Assembly (NCBI RefSeq): GCF_042432825.1
Contig: NZ_JBHLWN010000026.1
Coordinates: 1-43,964 of the forward strand
Reading direction: 5' to 3'
From: Gordoniibacillus chartarius
GTDB lineage: Bacteria > Bacillota > Bacilli > Paenibacillales > NBRC-103111
Length of the DNA stretch: 43,964 nt
Shown: piece after piece, positions 23,809 to 31,062 of the stretch
How positions within the stretch are numbered: position 1 is the stretch's first letter
How the letters are laid out: the number at the start of each line of letters is the position of its first letter
Translations under genes and position numbers: made by a program
Notes under the pieces: model-generated
The model's database searches: none
What the model was told of the DNA's origin: nothing
What the model saw: the letters and a program-made list of their open reading frames with translations, nothing else

Positions 23809-26802
23809 ATGGCAATCGACTATACTGAAAAAGGGCTGGAAACCAATATAGAAGAATGGCTCTTGCATACAGGCTACCGAAGCAGACGCATCGAGGGAAC
23901 TGCTTTGGAGGATTTCAAGAAGCATGCCCTCGATGTTGAGATGCTGTTCGAATTCCTGGAAAGCACTCAGCCCAAAGAAATGGAACGGCTCCGTAAAGTG
24001 TATAAGGAGCAAACAAGAGAGAAAATTCTGGAGCGGCTTAGTAAAGAATTGAACAGCCGTGGGATGATTGATTGTATCCGACACGGGATTAAGGATTACG
24101 GTGTGACACTCAAACTCGCCTACAACCAGCCTGTCAGCTATATGAACCAGACGCTGTTGGAAATGTATACGAAGAACATTTTCACCATTAGCCGACAGGT
24201 GTATTACAGCAGTCAGAATAACAATAGCATAGATATGCTGGTATCGCTCAATGGGCTTCCTATTGCCGTACTGGAACTGAAAAATCCACTCACAAACCAA
24301 ACGGCGGATGATGCCAAGCGGCAGTATATGAATGATCGTGACCCGAAGGAGCTGTTATTCCAGTTTAAGAAACGTGCCATTGTATTCTTTGCTGTTGACC
24401 CTGATGAGGTTTACATGACAACGCGATTGGAGAAGGAAAGGACATTCTTTCTCCCCTTTAACAAGGGCAATAATGGAGGCAAAGGCAATCCACCAGTATT
24501 AGATGATTATAAAACTGCATACCTCTGGAAAGAGATCTTGCAGAAAAACAGCCTGATTGATATCCTTTTCCGCTTTGTGTTTGTCAAACAGGAAGACATT
24601 TTGGATAGCACGGGTGAAATCATCGACAAGAAGGAAACGGTCATTTTTCCCCGCTATCATCAATTGGATGTCGTGAGAAAAATCGAAAGCGATGTTAAGC
24701 AATTTGGAGTTGGGACAAACTATCTGGTTCAACATTCCGCAGGGAGCGGGAAAACCAACAGTATCTCATGGCTCGCTCATCGATTGGCAAAGATCCATGA
24801 CAGTGAGGATAATGCCATCTTCAATAGTGTCATAGTCATTACGGATCGCAGGGTTCTCGACAAACAATTGCAAGATGCGGTTTATCAATTGGAGCATAAA
24901 GCAGGCATGGTTGCCAAGATTGATAAGGATTCGACTCAACTTGCCCAGGAGCTTTTGAACAACACCCGAATTATCATTACGACTCTTCAAAAGTTTCCAT
25001 TTATCATGGAGAAAGTCGGGGAGTTCGCAAGAGGCAAGTATGCCATCATTATCGACGAGGCACATAGCTCACAAGGCGGCAAATCCGCAACAGCTATGAC
25101 AAGTATCTTGTCAGATAAAACACTTGAGGAAGCTTTGGAAGCTGACCGCACAGCAGAGGAAAACGTGGAGGATATTGACGAGAAGATCGTCGAGACAATT
25201 GCAAAAAGCGGCAAGCAGGATAATATCTCTTTCTTTGCCTTCACTGCCACGCCAAAAGCAAAAACATTGGAGAAGTTCGGACGTATGGGTGAGGATGGAA
25301 AACCACATGCGTTTCATGTTTATTCCATGCGGCAAGCCATCGAGGAAGGTTTTATCCTGGATGTACTGAAGAACTACACGACCTACAAGACCTATTATAA
25401 AGTAGCGAAAATGATCGAGGATGACCCTGAAGTTTCCAGCAAGAAGGCATCCAGGGAAATCGCCAAATATGTGTCTCTTCATCCGCATAATATCGCTCAG
25501 AAAACGGAAATCATGATTGAGCATTTTAGACGAGTGACAAGACACAAGATCGGTGGAAGAGCCAAAGCGATGGTCGTAACAGGTAGCCGATTGCATGCGG
25601 TCAAATACAAGCAGGCTTTCGACAAATACATAAGCGACAAAGGCTATGATGATATGAAAGCAGTTGTTGCTTTTTCGGGAACGGTCGAGGATAAGGGAGT
25701 TTCCTATACCGAGCCACTCATGAATGGTTTCGGTGAGAAAGAATTGCCTGACAAGTTCCATACCGATGAATATAAGGTTTTGTTAGTGGCGGAGAAGTAC
25801 CAGACGGGTTTTGATGAGCCACTCCTTCATACGATGTATGTGGATAAGAAGCTGGATGGAATCAAAGCGGTACAGACTCTCTCCAGGTTGAACCGAACCT
25901 GCAAAGGCAAAAACGACACCTTCGTTCTCGATTTCGTCAATGAAGCCGAAGATATTAAAGAGGCATTCCAACCGTACTATGAGGTCACAGGGCTTGAGGA
26001 AGTAACCAATCCGAATCTGCTATATGATTTACAGCGGGAATTGGATGCTTGTCAGGTATATACAGAAGAAGAGATCATGGAAGTCTGTAAGCTGGAGTTC
26101 AGTGGCAAAAAGAAAACGCCGAAAACACAGGAAAAGCTTAATGCTATTCTTGATAAGGCTGTGGAACGCTATAAGAATGACTTGCCTAAAGAACAGCAAG
26201 AGGATTTCAAGAGCACAGCAGGAAAATTTATCCGTACCTACTCATTTATTTTGCAAATTGGTCCGTTTGTCGATGTTGATCTACATAAATTATATGTCTA
26301 TCTGAATTATCTCTTGAAGAAGTTGCCCAAACATGGCTCTGAATCGGTTTATCTGGCAGATGAGGTTGCTCTGGAGTATTACCGAAATACGATGGTATTT
26401 GAAGGTAGTATTTCGCTACAAGTACAGGGTGGGGCGGAACTTAAACCAACAACTCATGGTGGTGGTGGAGGTAAAGAAGAGGAGAAGGATAAGCTTTCTT
26501 CAATCATTAACCGACTCAATGATCGATTTGGAACAGACTTCACTGAAACAGATCGCTTATCCTATGAACAGATCGTGGAAGACATTATTAACAACGAAGA
26601 TCTGGCTCAGAAAGCGAAAAACAACACCAAAGAAAACTTCAAATTCAGTTACGAAAAAGCGTTCTTAGATATCGTGATCGGCAGAATGGGACAGAACGAG
26701 AAGTTTTTCATGAAAATATTGGAGGACAACGATTTTAAGGCTACGGTAATGGATTTCATGTTTGAAGAAATTTATAAAGGTCTAAGCAATAAAGGTGCTT
26801 AA
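23809..26802 (+). CDS. hsdR: Type I restriction-modification system, restriction subunit HsdR
   Basis: This ATP-driven translocase and endonuclease cuts unmodified DNA at a distance. Near residues 145-157 the nuclease motif SIDMLVS and AVLELKNPLTNQT gives the D...ExK triad. Walker A is HSAGSGKTNS near 308, motif II is IIDEAHSSQGG near 412, motif III is FTATPK, and motif VI is LSRLNRTCKG. A low-complexity Gly/Lys/Glu stretch (GGGGGKEEEKDK) joins the C-terminal region to the motor. The frame is intact, so with hsdM and hsdS the system looks functional. A strong terminator follows. Confidence 0.96.
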   Translation: MAIDYTEKGLETNIEEWLLHTGYRSRRIEGTALEDFKKHALDVEMLFEFLESTQPKEMERLRKVYKEQTREKILERLSKELNSRGMIDCIRHGIKDYGVTLKLAYNQPVSYMNQTLLEMYTKNIFTISRQVYYSSQNNNSIDMLVSLNGLPIAVLELKNPLTNQTADDAKRQYMNDRDPKELLFQFKKRAIVFFAVDPDEVYMTTRLEKERTFFLPFNKGNNGGKGNPPVLDDYKTAYLWKEILQKNSLIDILFRFVFVKQEDILDSTGEIIDKKETVIFPRYHQLDVVRKIESDVKQFGVGTNYLVQHSAGSGKTNSISWLAHRLAKIHDSEDNAIFNSVIVITDRRVLDKQLQDAVYQLEHKAGMVAKIDKDSTQLAQELLNNTRIIITTLQKFPFIMEKVGEFARGKYAIIIDEAHSSQGGKSATAMTSILSDKTLEEALEADRTAEENVEDIDEKIVETIAKSGKQDNISFFAFTATPKAKTLEKFGRMGEDGKPHAFHVYSMRQAIEEGFILDVLKNYTTYKTYYKVAKMIEDDPEVSSKKASREIAKYVSLHPHNIAQKTEIMIEHFRRVTRHKIGGRAKAMVVTGSRLHAVKYKQAFDKYISDKGYDDMKAVVAFSGTVEDKGVSYTEPLMNGFGEKELPDKFHTDEYKVLLVAEKYQTGFDEPLLHTMYVDKKLDGIKAVQTLSRLNRTCKGKNDTFVLDFVNEAEDIKEAFQPYYEVTGLEEVTNPNLLYDLQRELDACQVYTEEEIMEVCKLEFSGKKKTPKTQEKLNAILDKAVERYKNDLPKEQQEDFKSTAGKFIRTYSFILQIGPFVDVDLHKLYVYLNYLLKKLPKHGSESVYLADEVALEYYRNTMVFEGSISLQVQGGAELKPTTHGGGGGKEEEKDKLSSIINRLNDRFGTDFTETDRLSYEQIVEDIINNEDLAQKAKNNTKENFKFSYEKAFLDIVIGRMGQNEKFFMKILEDNDFKATVMDFMFEEIYKGLSNKGA

Positions 26803-26810
26803 AAAGAAAA

Positions 26811-26852
26811 CTCCGCCGCTGAACTCGAAACGTTCGATTCTGGCGGTTTTTT
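26811..26852 (+). terminator. Rho-independent terminator of the hsd operon
   Basis: CCGCC pairs with GGCGG, with TCGAA and TTCGA pairing inside, followed by TTTTTTT. Confidence 0.85.
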
Positions 26853-26920
26853 TCTCTTATACTCAAAGCTGAGAAACAGCAATGAATTACAGGGATCTTT
26901 GTTTGAGTTTTTAAAATGAA

Positions 26921-26946
26921 AGGACATCCCAATCAAAGGATGTCCT
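26921..26946 (-). terminator. Rho-independent terminator, reverse strand
   Basis: AGGACATCC pairs perfectly with GGATGTCCT; on the reverse strand TTCATTTT follows. It ends the gene at 26955-27227. Confidence 0.7.
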
Positions 26947-26954
26947 ACAATACT

Positions 26955-27227
26955 TTAGAGTTTGTTGTTCTCGCAATATTCCGTTACCTGCATCATAAGC
27001 CCTTCGATTCTTGCTTTTTCTGACTTAGGAAATCCTAAACGATGCGTTTTTTCACTGCACCACCAGCAGGAACAGTGGATTTTTCCTTTTGCCAAACGCC
27101 CGAATTGCTCATCCTTCACATGCCAAAAGCCTTGCTTTACAACCTTTTTCTTACGGTTGATAACCCGCTCCCGATGATGGCGGTAAAATGCACGACTACG
27201 ATTTGTTCTTTTTGGTTTCAATTCCAT
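26955..27227 (-). CDS. Small basic Cys-rich protein, 90 aa
   Basis: The product is MELKPKRTNRSRAFYRHHRE followed by a basic region, then KIHCSCWWCSEKTHRLGFPK with three closely spaced cysteines and nearby His, a likely metal-binding knuckle. Similar small basic proteins with an HCSCxxC motif occur in many Firmicutes, with unknown function. ATG 27227 is preferred to GTG 27230, since AAGGGAG lies directly upstream. That Shine-Dalgarno sequence is part of an unusual leader fold (see 27233-27296). Confidence 0.65.
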   Translation of the reverse strand: MELKPKRTNRSRAFYRHHRERVINRKKKVVKQGFWHVKDEQFGRLAKGKIHCSCWWCSEKTHRLGFPKSEKARIEGLMMQVTEYCENNKL

Positions 27228-27232
27228 CACGC

Positions 27233-27296
27233 TCCCTTGGGAAAGGCTTAGCCTGCAAAAGCTCCAAGGGATGGTTCTAACTTTTACAGGCTAAGC
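27233..27296 (-). promoter_or_regulatory. Leader hairpin whose loop pairs with the RBS (possible pseudoknot switch)
   Basis: In the transcript of the gene at 27227, GCTTAGCCTG and CAGGCTAAGC (27287-27296 and 27246-27255) form a 10-bp stem, extended by CTTTT/AAAAG pairing past one mismatch. Its loop contains TCCCTTGG (27264-27271), exactly complementary to CCAAGGGA (27233-27240), which is the Shine-Dalgarno region. Loop-to-SD pairing would make an H-type pseudoknot and shut the start site. Regulation by a ligand or protein is an inference. Confidence 0.6.
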
Positions 27297-27415
27297 ATGA
27301 TGGAAGAGAGATTAAAATGTAGCACCATGGTTCTCACCTTCATGTATTGCGTTCTTCTCTGTATTTTACTGACTTCATATCAGGAAAGCAATGTTATTGG
27401 AGAGTAGATATTTCG

Positions 27416-27450
27416 TTATCCACAAAATTCACAAAAGAAGATGTGGATAA
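27416..27450. other. Origin-like region with two perfect DnaA boxes in inverted orientation
   Basis: TTATCCACA (27416-27424) and TGTGGATAA (27442-27450) are consensus DnaA boxes, 17 bp apart and inverted. A weaker box-like TGTGAATAG follows at 27453-27461. The surroundings are AT-rich, and a replication-type gene lies 1.1 kb downstream. This is the best origin candidate in the window. Confidence 0.6.
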
Positions 27451-27486
27451 CCTGTGAATAGTTGCATCAGAACAAAAAATGAAAGC

Positions 27487-27524
27487 AAGGGCATCGCTTC
27501 CGTTTTAATGGACGATGCCTTTTT
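27487..27524 (+). terminator. Rho-independent terminator
   Basis: AAGGGCATCG pairs with CGATGCCTTTT, and a long T-tract follows. No plus-strand gene ends just before it, so it may end an untranslated origin transcript. Confidence 0.7.
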
Positions 27525-27578
27525 AAATTTTTTTTTTTGTTATAAAGGCAACAGCATTGAGGGGGTGGAAGGGACAGG

Positions 27579-27814
27579 TGTAACCGCTGAATAAGGTTGA
27601 GCAACTATTGCTAAATAACGTTGAACGAAAATTTCCAGTGGCTTTACATGGAGAGGTGGGCATGGTAGCCTTTCATGGCATGCAAAACCCTTGCGGTTTG
27701 CCGCTTTTGCAAGAAATCCATGCCCATAGAGGCTCCATGTCAAGCCACGGCGTATTTCCAGAAAATGCTCACTCTTATTTAGCGAAAAATGCTCAAATGA
27801 ACTTGTCGGTTACA
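27579..27814. mobile_element. Miniature Tn7/Mu-type transposon (MITE), 236 bp
   Basis: The element runs from TGTAACCG to CGGTTACA and is flanked on both sides by the 5-bp duplication ACAGG (27574-27578, 27815-27819). About 60 bp at each end are inversely related, with shared blocks TTGAGCA and GCTAAATAA, and each end carries repeated sub-motifs at 22-24 bp spacing as expected for TnsB-type binding sites. It has no gene; the centre is the hairpin core at 27640-27746. TGT...ACA ends with a 5-bp duplication are typical of Tn7-like elements. Confidence 0.8.
27640..27746. repeat. Conserved hairpin core, copy 2 (inside the miniature transposon)
   Basis: The outer helix GGCTT-T-ACATGGAG with CTCCATGT-C-AAGCC is the same as in copy 1, and two further flanking base pairs extend it. 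The second helix TGGGCATGG/CCATGCCCA differs from copy 1 by a compensatory T-A for C-G change. The apical hairpin (GCAAAA...TTTTGC with GCGG/CCGC) has a different sequence. Conserved unpaired residues include AGAAATC and TAGAGG or CAGAGG. Confidence 0.75.
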
Positions 27815-27885
27815 ACAGGGGATTCGCTACGGTCAATTATGCTTGAGTGCCGTTCTGCTTATAATACAAAAACTATGCAACCAGG

Positions 27886-27906
27886 ATTCTCGTATTTTGA
27901 GAAATA
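27886..27906. promoter_or_regulatory. Degenerate ATTCTC...GAGAAAT operator-like site
   Basis: ATTCTC and GAGAAAT form an imperfect dyad 19 bp before the start of the XRE gene at 27925, downstream of a TATAAT-like -10 (27860-27865). It resembles the perfect palindrome at 17477-17497. Confidence 0.4.
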
Positions 27907-27924
27907 TAAGCGAGGAGGGGCAAA

Positions 27925-28404
27925 ATGAACAAGAGAGCAGTCATGGATAGTTGGAGCGGGGAGGATAAGGGACAAGGAGATTTTGCTTTGCTGCTCAAGC
28001 ATTACAGGAAGCTCAGAAACTTCACACTGAAAGATTTGGAAGCTGCAAGTGGGGTCAGCCAATCGTATATTCATCGTCTGGAGAGCGGCAAACGTACAAG
28101 TCCGACACTCGAAAAACTTCTACACCTGTCAAAAGCATTGCGAATACCCGATTCGGTATTGATCTCGACGGTTATCAAAACCTCTGCTGAGGATACCAAC
28201 GAAGAGGGGAAAGCAATGCTTTCGGATGTATTGATCCAAAACCAATATTATGTTGGCGGAAGAGCGATCAGCATGGAAGCGAAGCAATTGCTCATTCAGA
28301 TTGTCGAATATATCGCAGATGCAGAGTGGTCGCCGAGGAGTAAAATGCGGGAGTTGTATGAGCTGTCGGAATTGATCGATCAGCTAAAAGAGGCAATAAA
28401 ATAG
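27925..28404 (+). CDS. XRE-family transcriptional regulator, 159 aa
   Basis: Start follows GAGGAGGGG. The HTH occupies residues about 22-75 (LLKHYRKLRNFTLKDLEAAS, then GVSQSYIHRLESGKRTSPTL). The C-terminal 75 residues are helical and may be a dimerisation or sensing domain. It lies directly before the replication gene at 28561 and after the origin-like region, so copy control of that gene is plausible. A GC-rich inverted repeat follows the stop (28406-28443), but its T-run lies in the loop. Confidence 0.85.
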   Translation: MNKRAVMDSWSGEDKGQGDFALLLKHYRKLRNFTLKDLEAASGVSQSYIHRLESGKRTSPTLEKLLHLSKALRIPDSVLISTVIKTSAEDTNEEGKAMLSDVLIQNQYYVGGRAISMEAKQLLIQIVEYIADAEWSPRSKMRELYELSELIDQLKEAIK

Positions 28405-28515
28405 GGGGACGGGAGGAGGAGCGAGTTTTTTGCTCCTTCGTCCATTTCAGTTTACAAGCAAACCATATTGAAAGCCGCTCGATACATAACTTGTTTATTG
28501 TTCCATCAAAAACGA

Positions 28516-28530
28516 TTATCATTGTGATAA
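28516..28530. promoter_or_regulatory. Short palindrome upstream of the replication gene
   Basis: TTATCA and TGATAA are inverse copies around TTG, 30 bp before the start at 28561. It could be an operator for the adjacent XRE protein or for the replication protein itself. Confidence 0.4.
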
Positions 28531-28560
28531 CAGCAATTATAATCGCAGGAGTTCCGCAAG

Positions 28561-29673
28561 ATGGACATATACAGCATCTTCAACGGCGGCAACGTAAAGC
28601 CGCAAACCTATGAAAAGAAAATACTAAGACAATACTTGATTCAGACTGGCCGAATCCATCGCTTCCAACTCAAAACAAATACAGGGACGAGGATCAAAGA
28701 AATCAGGACAACGCAAGAATTTGATCGATATGTTCAGACGAGAAACATATTTAGCGAATTATTTATCAATCTCGATATGGAAGAGCGGGAATGGTACTGT
28801 TGTGAATTTATACTCGGCAACGATGCGTGGATCTCAAAGGATGAAAATGGGGTTTACCGCTATTTTTCGAAGACAAGATTTGGCAGCACTATTGGACTTA
28901 ATATTTTCGATGTGATTGAAATTCTTTTTTGTGGCGATCAAGAGACTGGGAATGCTTTTCAAAATGCACGAAACAAGCTGGCAAAAATATTAGGGCTTGA
29001 GGGTTTGAGGGATGAGTGGAAGATTCAACAATGGGAAAAGTATCAAAACAATCTGGAGTATGTTCGCGGCGGAAGAGGCGAGTTGGCACAGGAGTATCCT
29101 GAACTGTATCAATTCATCCAGAAGTATCGAGCGATTTTAGAGTATTTTAACACTCACAATGAAGAAGGATTGTTTCGAAGTTTCAGCTACCAGTACGAAC
29201 ATGTTTTCTTTACTTCTACTAATCGCATAAAAGAAAAATTAGGGATCAGTCAATCGACAGTCACAAGGTCGATCAACATGCTCACGCTCATCGGTATGCT
29301 TGTAAAGATTCCGCACCATAAGCTTCCACGTCAGTTGCTCGAAATCTCGAATCAAATCTTGGAGTATCGGTCAAATAGAGGGTACAAAGGCGGCAAAAGA
29401 ATCACCTTTTACCGAGTTCCGAAGTACGACAATGAAACGTTGGAATCTGCCGAAGAGATTGTGAAAAAGCTTCAAGCCGCTGGAGTTTGGGGAAGCCTTA
29501 TCTCAAAAGAGAAGGTTATCAAGATATTTGGTGAAGCAAAAGCCAAAGACGTATTTCTCAGTGATTACGTTGTAAAAAAAGCTGATATCGCCGCCGCAGA
29601 AGATAATCATGACATACAGACCGACGATGATTTGCCGCTGTCTGATGATGATTACGACTACATACCGTTTTGA
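28561..29673 (+). CDS. Probable plasmid replication protein with zinc-finger-like fold remnant and winged helix
   Basis: ATG 28561 follows AGGAG. Residues about 78-140 (NDAWISKDENGVYRYFSKTR, then LNIFDVIEILF and NARNKLAKILGL) follow the strand pattern of a DnaG-type CHC2 zinc-finger domain, but the metal-binding Cys/His residues are not conserved. Residues about 215-250 form an HTH (NRIKEKLGISQSTVTRSINM, then LTLIGMLVKI), followed by a basic segment and an acidic tail (SDDDYDYIPF). It sits after DnaA boxes and an XRE gene and before a repeat-rich region. The function is inferred from architecture and context; I cannot name a Rep family. Confidence 0.55.
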   Translation: MDIYSIFNGGNVKPQTYEKKILRQYLIQTGRIHRFQLKTNTGTRIKEIRTTQEFDRYVQTRNIFSELFINLDMEEREWYCCEFILGNDAWISKDENGVYRYFSKTRFGSTIGLNIFDVIEILFCGDQETGNAFQNARNKLAKILGLEGLRDEWKIQQWEKYQNNLEYVRGGRGELAQEYPELYQFIQKYRAILEYFNTHNEEGLFRSFSYQYEHVFFTSTNRIKEKLGISQSTVTRSINMLTLIGMLVKIPHHKLPRQLLEISNQILEYRSNRGYKGGKRITFYRVPKYDNETLESAEEIVKKLQAAGVWGSLISKEKVIKIFGEAKAKDVFLSDYVVKKADIAAAEDNHDIQTDDDLPLSDDDYDYIPF

Positions 29674-29700
29674 AGCGAAGATGCGATGCTTCGCTTTTTT
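29673..29700 (+). terminator. Rho-independent terminator
   Basis: AAGCGAAG pairs with CTTCGCTT and TTTT follows. The stem begins at the stop codon of the replication gene. Confidence 0.85.
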
Positions 29701-30316
29701 AATGGCGACTTACTTTCTTGGTTTAACGCACTAAAAACGTGTACTGATTGCTCGGTGAAATTGCATAATCACCCGATTTCTGCCAAAAAACTGAGTGATA
29801 CTGCAAAAAACTTTTACGCGTAGGCGTTCAGTGAATTCCATAGTTTTTGCTAAGCGTGCGAAGGCACGCACCGAGCAAGTTTGTAAAAATGCAAATTGCT
29901 CCATTAGATTTTGAGCTATATTTAAGACATTTAATATATGCAACCATTTATTTACAAAAATTGCAGACTTGTATGATATTGTGGAAAGGGTTTAAAGCGA
30001 AGGCGTAAAGTGAATTCCCATACCATTGTTTTTGCAATGATGCTTTTCCTGATGGCAATGAAAAGATCCTGCAAAAATGCTTTTCAAGTTGCAAAGCCAT
30101 TCGATTTTGAAGATTGCTAAAGGATACTGATTTGTCGGATCACGCTACATAACTTTTGATCGCTAATATAAAGGACTATGTATTCCGAAAGTTGAACGTG
30201 AAATGCTTCACATTCATATCCTTGCTCGAACGTGGTTCGACCAAAACTTGCAACATGACTATTGCAAAACAGGGTAACATTGAGACAGGGATTACAGGAT
30301 GAAGGGGATGTTGTAA
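29701..30316. other. 616-bp noncoding, repeat- and structure-rich region
   Basis: No gene is supported here. TTGCTCGGTG (29737-29746) is complementary over 10 bp to CACCGAGCAA near 29868-29877, next to a strong GCGTGC-GAAG-GCACGC hairpin (29854-29869). Two imperfect direct repeats contain GTGAATTCC and TTTTTGC (about 29820-29850 and 29997-30040). TGCAAAAA or its complement recurs many times. This could be an origin, an incompatibility RNA or a remnant of a mobile end. Confidence 0.5.
30224..30243. repeat. 20-bp repeat, copy B
   Basis: GCTCGAACGTGGTTCGACCA is identical to 8830-8849. As there, CATAACTTTT lies a short distance upstream. Confidence 0.75.
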
Positions 30317-30721
30317 ATGGAAGCAATGCGTGAGCCACAAGTTCGGGATTTTCGAAGGCTGACGGTATATCAAAAAGCTATGGAATGGATCGGGAAAATC
30401 AGAGAGATCGTTAAGGCTTGGGATTGGGAGGACAGGAAAGTAATCGGCAATCAGATTTTGAGGGCTTCAACTTCAGTCGCGGCAAATCTCGCGGAGGGGA
30501 ACGGGCAATTATATTTACAAAAGGAAGTTTCGTTCATTAATAATGCACTCGGCTCATGCTCGGAAACTCAAATGTGGTTAGAGGAAGCCCGTAACGCTAA
30601 ACTGATTGACCAGCAGACCTTCGAGCGTCTGGATAATGAAGCAATAGAAATTCGAAAAATGTTGGTCGCAATGGTCAAAAAGGTGAAATCGGAAATAGGG
30701 GAAAACAGGAGGGCGGGATAG
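30317..30721 (+). CDS. Four-helix-bundle protein (23S rRNA intervening-sequence-protein family)
   Basis: The protein has 134 residues and matches the family of small four-helix bundles named after 23S rRNA intervening sequences: DFRRLTVYQKAMEWIGKIRE, then QILRASTSVAANLAEGNGQL and LGSCSETQMWLEEARNAKLI. Relatives include the Avd proteins that accompany diversity-generating reverse transcriptases. No reverse transcriptase is present in the window, so such a role is not supported. The start may be ATG 30317 or 30326; GGGGATG precedes the first. Confidence 0.85.
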   Translation: MEAMREPQVRDFRRLTVYQKAMEWIGKIREIVKAWDWEDRKVIGNQILRASTSVAANLAEGNGQLYLQKEVSFINNALGSCSETQMWLEEARNAKLIDQQTFERLDNEAIEIRKMLVAMVKKVKSEIGENRRAG

Positions 30722-30748
30722 GGAAGCATTATGAAATTCGGCTTAAAA

Positions 30749-30843
30749 AGTTATGCTGCGAGTTTTTTTAAAACTAAATCGACGAATAGGTGGGTTTTTG
30801 GGATCGAAGCGAAGGAAACTGATAGCATAACTAACAGTTATGT
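30749..30843. repeat. AGTTATG half-sites, including a palindrome, near the recombinase gene
   Basis: AGTTATGC (30749-30756) is followed by CATAACT-AAC-AGTTATG (30826-30842). The same half-site is abundant in the 8652-8817 cluster. Paired inverted half-sites next to a tyrosine recombinase gene could be its binding site. Confidence 0.45.
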
Positions 30844-30873
30844 GGAGAGGTTATATTCCGAGCAAAAATGGCC

Positions 30874-30902
30874 TTGTCATGCGGTGGGCGAATCACTATA
30901 AT
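30874..30902 (+). promoter_or_regulatory. Strong sigma-A-type promoter of the recombinase-tns operon
   Basis: TTGTCA (30874-30879) and a perfect TATAAT (30897-30902) are separated by 17 bp. Transcription would begin near 30909. Confidence 0.75.
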
Positions 30903-30908
30903 TAGATA

Positions 30909-31011
30909 TTGACCCAAGTTTACATGAATATAAAGTGCTTTTTGCTCGTAGAAACGTTTTTGCTTTCAAAAAAAGCAATCACGTTCACTATTGGCAAGGA
31001 GCACTTTTTTT
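30909..31011 (+). ncRNA. Roughly 100-nt leader RNA ending in an intrinsic terminator
   Basis: AAAGTGCT (30932-30939) pairs perfectly with AGCACTTT (31000-31007), followed by a T-run. Inside the 60-nt loop is a second hairpin (TTGCTTT with AAAGCAA, 30960-30978). The transcript would stop 50 bp before the recombinase start. It is either an attenuator that limits expression of the transposition operon or a separate small RNA of the element. Confidence 0.55.
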
Positions 31012-31062
31012 GTTGCCTGGGAGACAAAGAGCAAAGATTACTCAGGAAAGCGAGGATACGGA

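Larger units (their letters stand above)
30722..31062. other. Control region upstream of the transposition operon
   Basis: This 341-bp stretch has no supported gene. It holds three AGTTATG half-sites (30749-30843), a promoter (30874-30902), and a roughly 100-nt leader that ends in an intrinsic terminator. The left end of the Tn7-like element may lie here or further left; no certain terminus was found. Confidence 0.5.

Noticed and set aside
25848..25856. DnaA-box-like TGTGGATAA
   Set aside because: It lies inside the hsdR coding sequence, alone, and is likely chance.
30317..30721. Avd protein of a diversity-generating retroelement
   Set aside because: No reverse transcriptase or template/variable repeat pair is present; the broader four-helix-bundle family fits equally well.
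30939..30964. Two TTTTTGCT motifs as left-end TnsB sites matching the repeats at the window end
   Set aside because: Spacing is 18 bp and not 20, the match outside TTGCT is poor, and they are better explained as part of the leader hairpins.
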